Part shown: positions 1 to 11,933 of the stretch, in pieces | How positions within the stretch are numbered: the first letter of the stretch is position 1 | Layout of the letters: every line of letters starts with the position of its first letter | NCBI GenBank assembly: GCA_036267955.1 | Contig: DATAVB010000046.1 | Location: 82,564 to 146,563, forward strand | Length of the DNA stretch: 64,000 bases | Reading direction: 5' to 3' | DNA from: DATAVB01 sp036267955 | GTDB lineage: Bacteria; Actinomycetota; Actinomycetes; Mycobacteriales; QHCD01 | Program-made: the position numbers and the translations under genes | Notes under the pieces: model-generated | Databases searched by the model: none | Seen by the model: the letters and a program-made list of their open reading frames with translations, nothing else | What the model was told of the DNA's origin: nothing

Positions 1-23
1 CATCCACCGAGGGAGCGTCGGCG

Positions 24-527
24 TTGGCCCACCGCCGCACGCTGATCATGGTGCTGCTGGCGATCGTGGTGCTGGCGATTGACCAGATCAGCAAGTCCCT
101 GGTGGTCGCCAGGCTGACCGGTCATGACCCGGTGAAGGTCGCCGGTGGCGCGGTCTATCTGCTCGAGGTGACCAACAAGGGCGCCGCGTTCAATCTCGGC
201 GAGGGATACACCGCGCTGTTCACGGCGGTGGCCGCGGCCGTGGTGGTGGTGATGGTCCGGGTGTCCTCGCGGCTGAGCTCGACCGGCTGGGCGGTGGCGC
301 TCGGGTTGATTCTCGGCGGGGCCGCCGGCAATCTCACCGACCGGCTGTTCCGCGCTCCCGGTCCACTGCGTGGGGCCGTGGTCGACTGGATCAGCCTCTT
401 CGACCCCGAGGGCCGGATCTGGCCGGTGTTCAACCTCGCCGACTCGGCCATCGTCTGCGGCGGTGTCTGTGCCGTCATCCTGATGCTGCTCGGACGCGAC
501 CTGACCATGCGTTCCCGACGTGACTGA
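24..527 (+). CDS. lspA: Lipoprotein signal peptidase (signal peptidase II)
   Basis: Membrane aspartyl protease that removes the signal peptide from diacylglyceryl-prolipoproteins after Lgt has acted. The 167-residue product has about four hydrophobic segments and both conserved catalytic blocks: GNLTDR with Asp106 and FNLAD with Asp140. Length fits the family. The start is a TTG at 24, but the frame stays open to the window edge, so translation may begin upstream and the true N-terminus is uncertain. The next gene starts before this one ends (8-nt overlap), indicating translational coupling. Its partner lgt lies at 21043, and lipoproteins in this window (49185, 53542) are its expected substrates. 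Confidence 0.93.
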   Translation: MAHRRTLIMVLLAIVVLAIDQISKSLVVARLTGHDPVKVAGGAVYLLEVTNKGAAFNLGEGYTALFTAVAAAVVVVMVRVSSRLSSTGWAVALGLILGGAAGNLTDRLFRAPGPLRGAVVDWISLFDPEGRIWPVFNLADSAIVCGGVCAVILMLLGRDLTMRSRRD

Positions 528-1458
528 CCCGGCCGGCCCGACGGTGCGCGAGCTGCCCGTTCCGGATGGGCTGGACGGGCTGCGGGTCGATGCCGCGCTG
601 GCCCGCCTGTTCGGACTGTCCCGCACCAAGGCGGCGGCGCTGGCCGAGGCCGGCAGCGTGCAACTGGATGGCCATCAGGTCGGCAAGTCCGACCGGTTGC
701 TGGCCGGCGGCTGGCTGCAGGTCGAGCTGGACGAGGGCCCGGCGCCGACCGCGGTCCCGACGCCGGTCGACGGGTTGCGGGTCATCCACGAGGATGCCGA
801 CATCATCGTGATCGACAAGCCGATCGGCGTCGCCGTGCACCCGAGCCCCGGCTGGACCGGGCCGACGGTCGTCGGCGGCCTGGCGGCCATGGGCTATCGG
901 ATCGCCACCAGCGGCGCGGCCGAACGGCAGGGCGTCGTACACCGGCTGGATGTCGGGACCAGTGGCGTGATGGTGCTGGCCAGCAGCGAGAACGCGTACC
1001 GGGTGCTGAAGGACGCCTTCAAACAGCGGACCGTCGAGAAGCGCTACCACGCCCTGGTGCAGGGCCATCCGGATCCGAGCCGCGGAACGATCGATGCGCC
1101 GATCGACCGGCATCCCTCCAACGACTGGAAATTCGCCGTCGTCGCCGGCGGACGGCCGAGCGTGACGCACTACGACACCATCGAGGCGTTCCGGGCGGCC
1201 AGCCTGCTCGACGTGCGGTTGGAGACCGGCCGTACGCATCAGATCCGGGTGCACATGGCCGCCGTACGGCATCCGTGCGCGGGCGACCTGACCTACGGCG
1301 CGGATCCGACCCTCGCCGAGCGGTTGGGCCTGACCCGGCAGTGGTTGCACGCGCACCGGCTCGGTTTCGCCCACCCGGCCGACGGCCGATACGTGGAATA
1401 CCAGAGCGACTATCCGGACGATCTGGCGCATGCGCTGGAAGTCGTCCGGTCCGGCTGA
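520..1458 (+). CDS. rluD: RluD-type 23S rRNA pseudouridine synthase
   Basis: Isomerises uridine to pseudouridine in rRNA. The 312-residue protein has an N-terminal S4 RNA-binding domain (about residues 15-75) and an RsuA/RluD catalytic domain from about 85. The signature HRLDVGTSG carries the catalytic aspartate, Asp144. A later GRTHQIRVH block matches the family. GTG start at 520 overlaps the end of lspA. The lspA-rluD pairing is conserved widely in bacteria, including M. tuberculosis Rv1539-Rv1540. The subfamily (RluD rather than RluA/C) is inferred from domain layout and context, so the exact modified position is not known. Confidence 0.92.
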   Translation: MTDPAGPTVRELPVPDGLDGLRVDAALARLFGLSRTKAAALAEAGSVQLDGHQVGKSDRLLAGGWLQVELDEGPAPTAVPTPVDGLRVIHEDADIIVIDKPIGVAVHPSPGWTGPTVVGGLAAMGYRIATSGAAERQGVVHRLDVGTSGVMVLASSENAYRVLKDAFKQRTVEKRYHALVQGHPDPSRGTIDAPIDRHPSNDWKFAVVAGGRPSVTHYDTIEAFRAASLLDVRLETGRTHQIRVHMAAVRHPCAGDLTYGADPTLAERLGLTRQWLHAHRLGFAHPADGRYVEYQSDYPDDLAHALEVVRSG

Positions 1459-2225
1459 TGCACATCGTCGCCGCCGGGGTGCGACTGGACGGCTTCGGGT
1501 TGGTGCTCGGGGTGGTGCTGGGTTGCTATCTGGTGGCCGGGCAGCCGTTCGTCGGCGCCTGGAACGCGCGCCGGTTCCGGATCCGGGCCCGCACGGACCC
1601 GCGGGCCCGGCTGGACCGCTACCACCGCACCATCATCCTGGAATGGGCGCTGGTGGTGGTGGCGCTGCTCGTCATCGTGGCCAGTGGGGACATCAGCCCG
1701 GGCGACCTCGGCCTCACCACGCCGGGGTTCACCGGCGGCGCGCTGCCGTACACCCTGGTCGGATTCGTGGGGTTGGCCCTGAGTACGGCCGGGCTGGCGG
1801 CGTTGCGCGGCCGGGTGCCGGCCGCGGGCCGCGCGGTCCGCGGGCCCTCGGCCGTGCTCGATCTCATGCCGCGGACCACCGCCGAGCGGCGCACCTTCGC
1901 CGCCGTGGCGGTTACCGCCGGGATCTGCGAAGAGCTGCTCTACCGCGGGTTCGGGTTGGCCGTGCTCGCCGCGCTGGCGCCCGACGTCGGACCGGCTCGG
2001 ACCATCGGGGTCGCCGCCGTCGGCTTCGGCCTGGCGCACGCCTACCAGGGTGCGGCCGGGATCGTGGTCACGGCGATCCTGGGCGGCTGTCTGGCGGTGC
2101 TTTTTCTCGGCACCGGCAGTCTGTTGCTGCCGATCGCCTATCACGTGCTGATCGATCTGCGAGTGCTGATCGTGCCGGTGTTGCCGCTGCGCCGATCCGG
2201 GGAGGCGGTGCCCGATGGGGCCTGA
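1458..2225 (+). CDS. CPBP-family intramembrane metalloprotease
   Basis: Predicted membrane-embedded CAAX/Abi-type (CPBP) glutamic metalloprotease of 255 residues. Several hydrophobic segments are present. The three family motifs are visible: EELLYRG (Glu158-Glu159), FGLAH, and a C-terminal HVLID. ATG start at 1458 shares one base with the rluD stop codon, so the gene is translationally coupled. The end overlaps the next ORF by 11 nt. Substrate is unknown; bacterial members are tied to peptide processing and self-immunity, but nothing nearby points to a bacteriocin. The reading frame is open upstream, but the coupled ATG fits the family's usual length. Confidence 0.82.
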   Translation: MHIVAAGVRLDGFGLVLGVVLGCYLVAGQPFVGAWNARRFRIRARTDPRARLDRYHRTIILEWALVVVALLVIVASGDISPGDLGLTTPGFTGGALPYTLVGFVGLALSTAGLAALRGRVPAAGRAVRGPSAVLDLMPRTTAERRTFAAVAVTAGICEELLYRGFGLAVLAALAPDVGPARTIGVAAVGFGLAHAYQGAAGIVVTAILGGCLAVLFLGTGSLLLPIAYHVLIDLRVLIVPVLPLRRSGEAVPDGA

Positions 2226-3117
2226 GGGACTGATCGTGCGACCGGCCGGCCTCGACGATCTGGCCGGGCTGCACGCGCTGCGGCTGGAGGTGTTCGGCGC
2301 GGAGCAGGGTGTCCCGGTCGAGCTGATCCGCGACCGGCACGATGACTCCGCGGTGCAGCTGGTGGCGGTGCACGGCGCCGAACTTGTCGGCACCGGCCGG
2401 CTCGTGCAGACCGGACCGACCGGGCTGCTCGGCCGGATCGCGACCCGGGCCGGCCGGCGCGGGCAGGGCATCGGCGCGGCGCTGCTGGCCGGGCTGGAAC
2501 GGGTCGGTCGGGACCGCGGACTGGTCGCTGTCGAACTGCACGCGCAGCTCTCGGCGTACGGCTTCTACGAGCGGGCCGGCTACGTCGCCGTCGGCGAACC
2601 GTTCCTGGAGGCCGGGCTCAAGCACGTCACCATGCGCAAGCCGCTGCCGGTGCTGCGTCCGGCCATCGATGCGGACTCCGCGGCGCTGATTGACCTGATC
2701 GGCGGCTGCTTCGCGGAGTACCCGGGCTGCGTGCTGGCCGTCGATGCCGAGGAGCCGTGGCTGCGCCGGCCCGCGTCGGCCTATGCCGAGGCCGGTGGCC
2801 GGCTCTGGGCGGCCGAGCTCGGCGGCCGGGTCGTGGCCTGTGTCGGGCACAAGCCGCATGCCGGTTCGGCGAGTGAGTTGAAGAACCTGTACGTCGCTGC
2901 GGCAGCTCGGCGGGGCGGGCTGGGCGGCTGGTTGGTGGGCGTGGTCGAGGCCGCGGCCCGGTCTGCCGAGGCGACCGGCATCGTGCTCTGGTCCGACACC
3001 CGGTTCCGCGACGCGCACCGGTTGTATACCCGGCTGGGGTATGCGAACACCGGGCGCACCCGGGAGCTGCATGACCTCTCCGTCACCGTCGAGTACGAGT
3101 TCGCGCGCGATCTGTAG
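2215..3117 (+). CDS. Tandem GNAT acetyltransferase, N-half ElaA-like
   Basis: A 300-residue protein made of two GNAT (acetyl-CoA N-acetyltransferase) folds. The first half (about 1-140) resembles ElaA: an EQGVP block near residue 30, an RGQGIG acetyl-CoA loop, an ELHAQ strand and a C-terminal FLEAG..H segment. The second half (about 145-300) has its own GNAT pattern (LKNLYVAAAARRGGLGG, then LYTRLGY). ATG start at 2215 lies inside the preceding gene. It is the last gene of the coupled lspA run. Acceptor substrate is unknown. Mycothiol synthase also has two GNAT domains, but the ElaA-like first half makes that identification unlikely. Confidence 0.8.
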   Translation: MGPEGLIVRPAGLDDLAGLHALRLEVFGAEQGVPVELIRDRHDDSAVQLVAVHGAELVGTGRLVQTGPTGLLGRIATRAGRRGQGIGAALLAGLERVGRDRGLVAVELHAQLSAYGFYERAGYVAVGEPFLEAGLKHVTMRKPLPVLRPAIDADSAALIDLIGGCFAEYPGCVLAVDAEEPWLRRPASAYAEAGGRLWAAELGGRVVACVGHKPHAGSASELKNLYVAAAARRGGLGGWLVGVVEAAARSAEATGIVLWSDTRFRDAHRLYTRLGYANTGRTRELHDLSVTVEYEFARDL

Positions 3118-3150
3118 TCGGCACTCGGACACGCGCCCGCGGTGATGGAG

Positions 3151-3179
3151 TTGTCGGTGTGGCAGGGTAAAACTAGAGA
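3151..3179 (+). promoter_or_regulatory. Possible sigma-70-type promoter for dnaE
   Basis: TTGTCG at 3151-3156 and TAGAGA at 3174-3179 are separated by 17 nt, the standard spacing for a housekeeping promoter. The -10 element is imperfect because its last base is not T. It lies 65 nt before the dnaE GTG and is not followed by any other gene start. Confidence 0.35.
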
Positions 3180-3243
3180 TCCACGCCGTACCGCAGGACC
3201 CGCCGGCCGGGTCGCGATGCCACCTTGAGGAGGTCGACGCTCC

Positions 3244-6822
<3,579 letters not shown>

Positions 6823-6887
6823 GTGACCGGCCGATGGGTACGGCGATAGCCGTGTCGGCGGTGACTGTGACGACTGTGGCCGAGGGG

Positions 6888-6899
6888 CCTCGATCGAGG
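6888..6899. repeat. 12-bp perfect palindrome after dnaE
   Basis: CCTCGATCGAGG is self-complementary and sits between the dnaE stop and the next start. It could be an operator for the downstream membrane protein or the core of a short hairpin. There is no T-run, so a classical terminator is not supported. Confidence 0.35.
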
Positions 6900-6930
6900 G
6901 TTCGGCAGCGGGCCTGGGAGACTGGTACGT

Positions 6931-7614
6931 GTGACTGAGACCCCGGAGCCCGGCTCCTTCCCTGCCGTGCCCGGCGGGATGACCGCGGCGGCTCCGGCGG
7001 CCGCCACCGCGCGCCGACTGCGGGTCAGCGTCGCCGAGCTGCGGCTGGGTGCCGTCCTCCTGGTCGGCCTGGCACTGGTCGGGTTGCTGGTCGGCCTGGT
7101 GTGGGCGCATGTGGCCCCCCGGGCCCTCTACACCGTGGTCGACACCGGCCAGCACCTCGCTCAGCAGAACGACGTCGAGTCCGAGGCGCAGGTCGGCGTC
7201 GACGGCTGGTTCGCCCTGATCGGGGCGGGTGTCGGGTTGGTGACCGGTGTCGTGGCCTGGCGGTGGCGGGCCGCGCGCGGCTGGTTCCTGATGGTCGTGC
7301 TCGCGGTCTCTTCGCTGCTCGGGGCGGTGGTTGCGTGGCGCTTCGGCCTGTGGGTCGGGCGGCATCCCACCCATTCGGAGCTGATCCCGATCTTCGCCCG
7401 TAACGGGAACACCTTCAAACCGGCGATCACCATGCAGGCCAAGGGAGTGCTGTTCTTCCAGCCGATCGGTGCCGTCCTGGCCGCGGTGCTGTCGGCCGGC
7501 TTCACCCGCCGTACCGACCTCGGTCACGGCGATGACCCTCGGGTGGACCACGATCGGACCGCTCAACCGGATGCGGCGCGGACCGGATATCCCGATACGC
7601 CGACCGAAGGGTAG
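6931..7614 (+). CDS. Small multi-pass membrane protein, DUF2567-like
   Basis: Integral membrane protein of 227 residues, function unknown. Hydrophobic segments lie at about 38-60, 90-110, 117-135 and 170-185, with a polar, acidic C-terminal tail of about 35 residues. It resembles actinobacterial DUF2567 proteins in size and topology, but that family call is from memory of the pattern and not from a search. GTG start at 6931. It follows dnaE after 108 nt and is convergent with the LON-domain gene. No catalytic motif is visible. Confidence 0.7.
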   Translation: MTETPEPGSFPAVPGGMTAAAPAAATARRLRVSVAELRLGAVLLVGLALVGLLVGLVWAHVAPRALYTVVDTGQHLAQQNDVESEAQVGVDGWFALIGAGVGLVTGVVAWRWRAARGWFLMVVLAVSSLLGAVVAWRFGLWVGRHPTHSELIPIFARNGNTFKPAITMQAKGVLFFQPIGAVLAAVLSAGFTRRTDLGHGDDPRVDHDRTAQPDAARTGYPDTPTEG

Positions 7615-7667
7615 TCGTCGGTGTCGCTGTCCTATTAGGACGGTTGTACGGAGGAGTCGCTGGCCGG

Positions 7668-8477
7668 TCAGTTGCGGCCGGGGGTGTTGCCAAACTCCGA
7701 TGCCGGCGCCGGGACGACCCGCAGCTCCTGGACCAGCACCGTTTCCCGGCGCAGCAGGCGGATCTCGGCGCGCAGCCGGTCGCGGGTGCCGTCCTGTTCC
7801 AGCAGCGACTGCTTATCATCGAGGGTGAGCAGTGCGGTGGACGCGACCAGGTAGGACAGCACATCGGGCTCATCGGGCAGCTCGATCGCCGCGACCTCGG
7901 CCCCGCCGATGGACGCGACCGCCGAGATGTACTCCTCGAACAGGGCGCCGGCCCGCTGAGCCAGCAGATCGACCTCCGGGCCGCTCTCGTTCTGTACGGG
8001 CAGCATCTCCACCTCGCCGACCAGGTACGGCTCGGTGGTGGCGTCAACGGCCCGCAGCGCGAACCGTTCGACGCCGACGGTCACGATCTCGTACGTGCCG
8101 TCCTCGCGGTTGTCGACCTGGCGCAGCTCGGCGGTGCAGCCGATCGGGTGCAGCGCGCCGACCGCGCGGTCGGCCCGGCCCTGGCTGAGCACCGCGTCGT
8201 CCGGCTCGCTGCCTGTCGGCTCCTCGGTCGACTCCGGTGCGGGCTCGTCGGCCTGCTCGGCGGGCGTCTCCGCGGCTCCGGCGAACGGGCCGCCACCCTG
8301 CCCGGAGAGCAGTCCCTGCCGGATCGCCACCACGCCGAACCGGCGGGGCAGGCCCTCGGGCATGTCCAGCAACCGCTGCACGAGGACCCGGTAACGCTCC
8401 TCGAAGACATGCAGCGGCAGCACAACACCGGGAAAGAGCACCGAGGGCAGCGGAAAGAGCGGGAGCGAGTCGACCAC
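7668..8477 (-). CDS. LON N-terminal-domain (substrate-binding) protein
   Basis: Stand-alone LON substrate-binding domain of 269 residues without an AAA+ or protease domain. The N-terminus (LPLFPLPSVLFPGVVLPLHVFEERY) is the hallmark of the PF02190 family, and GTYEIVTVGVERF is a second conserved block. The middle (about residues 70-100) carries an acidic, low-complexity insertion rich in Glu, Pro and Ala that interrupts the domain. GTG start at 8477. It is convergent with the membrane protein at 6931 and divergent from hisD. Function in bacteria is unresolved; peptidase activity is not expected. Confidence 0.85.
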   Translation of the reverse strand: MVDSLPLFPLPSVLFPGVVLPLHVFEERYRVLVQRLLDMPEGLPRRFGVVAIRQGLLSGQGGGPFAGAAETPAEQADEPAPESTEEPTGSEPDDAVLSQGRADRAVGALHPIGCTAELRQVDNREDGTYEIVTVGVERFALRAVDATTEPYLVGEVEMLPVQNESGPEVDLLAQRAGALFEEYISAVASIGGAEVAAIELPDEPDVLSYLVASTALLTLDDKQSLLEQDGTRDRLRAEIRLLRRETVLVQELRVVPAPASEFGNTPGRN

Positions 8478-8577
8478 CTGGCCAGCCTAGGACTCGGCCG
8501 GGTCCGATTCGAGCCCGACGTGCCCATGCCGGCCAGAACCTACCCAGCAATATGAGCGGCGGCCGGTCGGACGGGGC

Positions 8578-8615
8578 GGTCGGCCGACCCGATATGCGGT
8601 CGGCCGCAGCCGACC
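8578..8615. promoter_or_regulatory. Overlapping GGTCGG/CCGACC hairpins upstream of hisD
   Basis: GGTCGGCCGACC at 8578-8589 is a perfect 12-bp palindrome. Immediately after, GGTCGGC (8598-8604) and GCCGACC (8609-8615) form a 7-bp stem with a 4-nt loop. The two structures share sequence and could pair alternatively. A TAGGCT -10-like hexamer follows at 8624-8629. The arrangement looks regulatory, but no leader peptide or known riboswitch is recognisable. Confidence 0.4.
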
Positions 8616-8670
8616 ACCGCGGCTAGGCTGGTGCAACCGAAACAGGGAAGACCACCAGAAAGGACACATC

Positions 8671-10002
8671 GTGCTGCGCCGCATCGATCTGCGCTCCACC
8701 GACGACTCGAGCCCCCTCTCCGCGGTCCTGCCGCGGGCAGCGGTCGACGTTGCCTCGGTGAGCCATCAGGTGCAGCCCGTGCTCGATGCGGTCCGGACCC
8801 GGGGCGCCGCCGCCATCGCCGAGCTGAGCCAGGAACACGATGGCGTGGTGCCGCCGCACCTGCGGGTGCCGGCCGAGGCGCTCGCCGACGCCGTGGCCGT
8901 GCTCGACCCGGCCGTCCAGGCCGGCCTGGAGGAGTCGATCCGCCGGGCCCGGATCGTGCACGACGCGCAGCGTCCGGTCGACGTGCCGGTGCAGGTTGTG
9001 CCCGGTGGCGTGGTCACCGAGCGCTCGGTGCCGGTGCGCCGGGTCGGGCTCTACGTCCCGGGCGGGCTGGCGGTCTATCCGTCCAGCGTGGTGATGAACG
9101 TCGTGCCGGCGCAGGTGGCCGGCGTGCCGTCGATTGCGCTCGCCTCCCCACCGCAGAAGGAATACGGCGGCCTGCCACACCCGACGATCCTCGCCGCCGC
9201 GGCGTTGTTGGGGATCGACGAGGTGTACGCGGTCGGCGGAGCCCAGGCGGTGGCGATGTTCGCCTACGGGATCGCCGATACCGTCGAGCCGGTTGATCTG
9301 GTGACCGGCCCCGGAAACGTCTATGTGGCGGCGGCCAAGCGGTTGCTGCGCGGCGTCATCGGCATCGACTCCGAGGCCGGGCCGACCGAGATCGCCGTGC
9401 TCGCGGACGACTCCGCCGACCCGGCCTACGTCGCCGCTGACCTGATCAGTCAGGCCGAGCACGACACCCTGGCGGCCTCGGTGCTGGTCACCGACAGCGA
9501 GGCGCTGGCCGACGCGGTCGGACGGCAGTTGGGCACCCAGACCCAGGCCACCAAGCACGTCGAGCGGATCACCGCGGCACTCTCGGGCGAGCAGTCCGGC
9601 GTGGTGCTGGTCCGGGACCTCGAGCAGGGCCTGGCCGTGGTGAACGCCTACGCCGCCGAGCACCTCGAGGTCCTCACCCGGGACGCCGCCGCGGTCGCGG
9701 CCCGGGTGGTCAACGCCGGCGCGATCTTCGTCGGCCCGTACTCCCCGGTCGCGTTGGGCGACTACTGCGCCGGCTCCAACCACGTGCTGCCGACCGGTGG
9801 CACCGCCCGGCACTCCAGCGGGCTGTCGGTGCAGACGTTCTGCCGGGGGATCCACGTCATCGAGTACGACGAGCAGGCGCTGGCCGGGGTGAGCGACCAC
9901 ATCGCCGCTGTGGCCTACGTCGAGGACCTGCCCGCGCACGCCGCCGCCGTACAGGTGCGAGCCGCCACCGCGCAGGACGTACCGATGGACAACGCATCAT
10001 GA
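8671..10002 (+). CDS. hisD: Histidinol dehydrogenase
   Basis: NAD-dependent zinc enzyme that oxidises L-histidinol to L-histidine in two steps, the last reactions of the pathway. The 443-residue product is full length. Family blocks seen: YVPGG near 130, GPGNVYVAAAKR, IDSEAGPTEI, SQAEHDT and SNHVLPT, the last carrying ligand and base residues. GTG start at 8671 follows an AGAAAGGA ribosome site. It is the first his gene of the cluster, and its last four bases overlap hisC (ATGA), so the two are translationally coupled. Confidence 0.97.
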   Translation: MLRRIDLRSTDDSSPLSAVLPRAAVDVASVSHQVQPVLDAVRTRGAAAIAELSQEHDGVVPPHLRVPAEALADAVAVLDPAVQAGLEESIRRARIVHDAQRPVDVPVQVVPGGVVTERSVPVRRVGLYVPGGLAVYPSSVVMNVVPAQVAGVPSIALASPPQKEYGGLPHPTILAAAALLGIDEVYAVGGAQAVAMFAYGIADTVEPVDLVTGPGNVYVAAAKRLLRGVIGIDSEAGPTEIAVLADDSADPAYVAADLISQAEHDTLAASVLVTDSEALADAVGRQLGTQTQATKHVERITAALSGEQSGVVLVRDLEQGLAVVNAYAAEHLEVLTRDAAAVAARVVNAGAIFVGPYSPVALGDYCAGSNHVLPTGGTARHSSGLSVQTFCRGIHVIEYDEQALAGVSDHIAAVAYVEDLPAHAAAVQVRAATAQDVPMDNAS

Positions 10003-11150
10003 CCGCGCCGGAAGGAAAGTCCACTGTGGACATCACATTGGCTGATCTCCCGCTGCGGGACGACCTGCGCGGCCGCAGCCCGTACGGCGCGCCGCAGTTG
10101 GACGTCGCGGTCCGGCTGAACACCAACGAGAACTCGTTCCCGCTGCCCAAACAGCTCATCGACGACATCGCCGAGGCGGCCCGCGAATCGGCGGCCACCC
10201 TGAACCGCTACCCGGACCGGGACGCGGTGGCGCTGCGGGCGGATCTGGCCGGATATCTGGGCCATGGCCTGACCCCGGCACAGGTCTGGGCCGCCAACGG
10301 GTCGAACGAGATCCTGCAGCAGTTGCTGCAGGCGTTCGGCGGGCCGGGCCGGGTGGCCCTCGGCTTCACCCCGTCTTACTCGATGCACCCGATCATCTCG
10401 ACCGGCACGGGCACCGCCTGGATCGACGGGATGCGGGCCGGCGACTTCACCCTCAGCGCGGAGAATGCCGCGGCCGCGGTCACCGAGCACCGGCCGGACG
10501 TGGTGTTCCTCTGCTCGCCGAACAATCCGACCGGTACGGCGCTGGACCTGGACGTGGTCGAGGCGGTGCTGGCGGTCGCGCCGGGGATGGTGGTGGTCGA
10601 CGAGGCGTACGCCGAGTTCGCCCGACCGGGTACGGACAGCGCGCTGACGCTGCTGCCCGGGCACCCGCGGCTCGTCGTCACGCGCACCATGTCCAAGGCC
10701 TTCGGGATGGCCGGTCTGCGGCTCGGCTATCTCGCCGCCGACCCGGCGGTGGTGGACGGGCTGCAGCTGGTCCGGCTGCCGTACCACCTTTCGGCGCTGA
10801 CCCAGGCCGCCGCCCGGGTGGCCCTGGGGCACGCGCCGGCCCTGCTGCGCTCGGTGGAACTGGTGAAGGAACAGCGGGACCGGATCGTCGCCGAGCTGCC
10901 GCGACTCGGCCTGCACTCGGTGCCCAGCGACGCCAATTTCGTACTGTTCGGGCACTTTCCGGATAAGGCCGCGACCTGGCAGGCGTTGCTCGAGCGCGGT
11001 GTCCTGATCCGTGACGTGGGAATTCCCGGCTGGCTGCGGGTGACCGCCGGCACCGAGGAGGAGACGAGCGCCTTCCTCGCCGCGCTGGCTGGTGTGCTGG
11101 CTACCGGGATCGATACCGTGATGGGGACAACCACGGAGGAGACCGCATGA
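9999..11150 (+). CDS. hisC: Histidinol-phosphate aminotransferase
   Basis: PLP enzyme that converts imidazole-acetol phosphate to histidinol phosphate. The 383-residue product has the fold-type I aminotransferase pattern: NTNENSFPLP near the N-terminus, CSPNNPTG, VVVDEAY and TMSKAFGMAGLRLGY with the PLP lysine at residue 233. ATG at 9999 overlaps the hisD stop. An in-frame GTG at 10026 has a better-spaced GGAAGGAAAG ribosome site and would shorten the protein by nine residues, so the start is not settled. The 3' end overlaps hisB by four bases. Confidence 0.95.
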   Translation: MTAPEGKSTVDITLADLPLRDDLRGRSPYGAPQLDVAVRLNTNENSFPLPKQLIDDIAEAARESAATLNRYPDRDAVALRADLAGYLGHGLTPAQVWAANGSNEILQQLLQAFGGPGRVALGFTPSYSMHPIISTGTGTAWIDGMRAGDFTLSAENAAAAVTEHRPDVVFLCSPNNPTGTALDLDVVEAVLAVAPGMVVVDEAYAEFARPGTDSALTLLPGHPRLVVTRTMSKAFGMAGLRLGYLAADPAVVDGLQLVRLPYHLSALTQAAARVALGHAPALLRSVELVKEQRDRIVAELPRLGLHSVPSDANFVLFGHFPDKAATWQALLERGVLIRDVGIPGWLRVTAGTEEETSAFLAALAGVLATGIDTVMGTTTEETA

Positions 11151-11743
11151 GTAGGACCGGCCGCGTCGAGCGGGTCACCGGCGAGAGCAAGGTCCTCGTC
11201 GAGGTGGAGCTGGACGGCAGTGGCCGAGCCGATGTCTCCACCGGGGTCGGGTTCTACGACCACATGCTGGCTCAGCTGGGCAAGCACGGCGGCTTTGACC
11301 TCACCGTCCGGACCGAGGGCGACCTGCACATCGACGCTCACCACACCGTCGAGGACACCGCGATCGCACTGGGTACGGCCTTCGCCGGCGCGCTGGGCGA
11401 CCGGCGCGGGGTGACCCGGTTCGGCGACGCGCTGGTGCCGCTGGACGAGGCCCTGGTGCAGGTCGCGGTCGACCTCTCCGGCCGGCCGTACCTGGTGCAC
11501 GACGAGCCGGCGGTGATGGAGACCGTGGTGATCGGCGGCGACTTCACCGGCACGCTGGTCCGGCACATCTGGGAGTCGTTCGTGACGGCCTCCCGGATCG
11601 CCCTGCACGTAAGGGTGTTGTCCGGCCGGGACGCGCACCACATCACCGAGGCGCAGTTCAAGGCGGTGGCCAGAGCGCTGCGGATGGCGTGCGCGTTGGA
11701 CCCGCGGGTTACCGATGTGCCGAGCACCAAGGGCGTTCTGTAG
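11147..11743 (+). CDS. hisB: Imidazoleglycerol-phosphate dehydratase
   Basis: Dehydrates imidazole glycerol phosphate to imidazole acetol phosphate. At 198 residues it is the monofunctional form, lacking the histidinol-phosphatase domain of enterobacterial HisB. Both metal-binding repeats are present: HIDAHHTVED and the later HHITEAQFKA. GFYDHMLAQLGKH is also conserved. ATG at 11147 overlaps hisC (ATGA). The stop codon is followed directly by the start of a small membrane-protein gene. The histidinol-phosphate phosphatase needed to complete the pathway is not in this window. Confidence 0.97.
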   Translation: MSRTGRVERVTGESKVLVEVELDGSGRADVSTGVGFYDHMLAQLGKHGGFDLTVRTEGDLHIDAHHTVEDTAIALGTAFAGALGDRRGVTRFGDALVPLDEALVQVAVDLSGRPYLVHDEPAVMETVVIGGDFTGTLVRHIWESFVTASRIALHVRVLSGRDAHHITEAQFKAVARALRMACALDPRVTDVPSTKGVL

Positions 11744-11920
11744 ATGGCGACCGTGCTGCTGGTGGTCGGTGGCTTTCTCGTCGGCGGCGCCTACAGCGTG
11801 TGGACGCAGGGCGCCGGCAACGAGGAGCCGAGAAAAGCCCGGCAGGCCAAGGGTTTCGCGGTCGCATTGTTGGTCTGTGCCGCGCTGGCGCTGGCCGGCG
11901 GCGTCCTTCGACTGGTGTGA
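11744..11920 (+). CDS. 58-residue two-helix membrane protein in the his operon
   Basis: Small ORF, ATG 11744 to TGA 11920, beginning on the base after the hisB stop codon and ending 13 nt before hisH. The product has two hydrophobic stretches (about residues 4-17 and 38-56) joined by a charged linker with NEEPRKARQAK. It fits perfectly between two coupled his genes in the same direction, and the TGA is followed by a GGAG ribosome site for hisH. Function is unknown. It may be a real membrane micro-protein or may serve to couple translation of hisB to hisH; I favour a real gene on spacing and topology. Confidence 0.7.
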   Translation: MATVLLVVGGFLVGGAYSVWTQGAGNEEPRKARQAKGFAVALLVCAALALAGGVLRLV

Positions 11921-11933
11921 GGAGATACGAGGG

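Noticed and set aside
2215..3117. Mycothiol synthase (MshD), which also has two GNAT domains
   Set aside because: The first half matches ElaA features, and the MshD pattern was not recognised.
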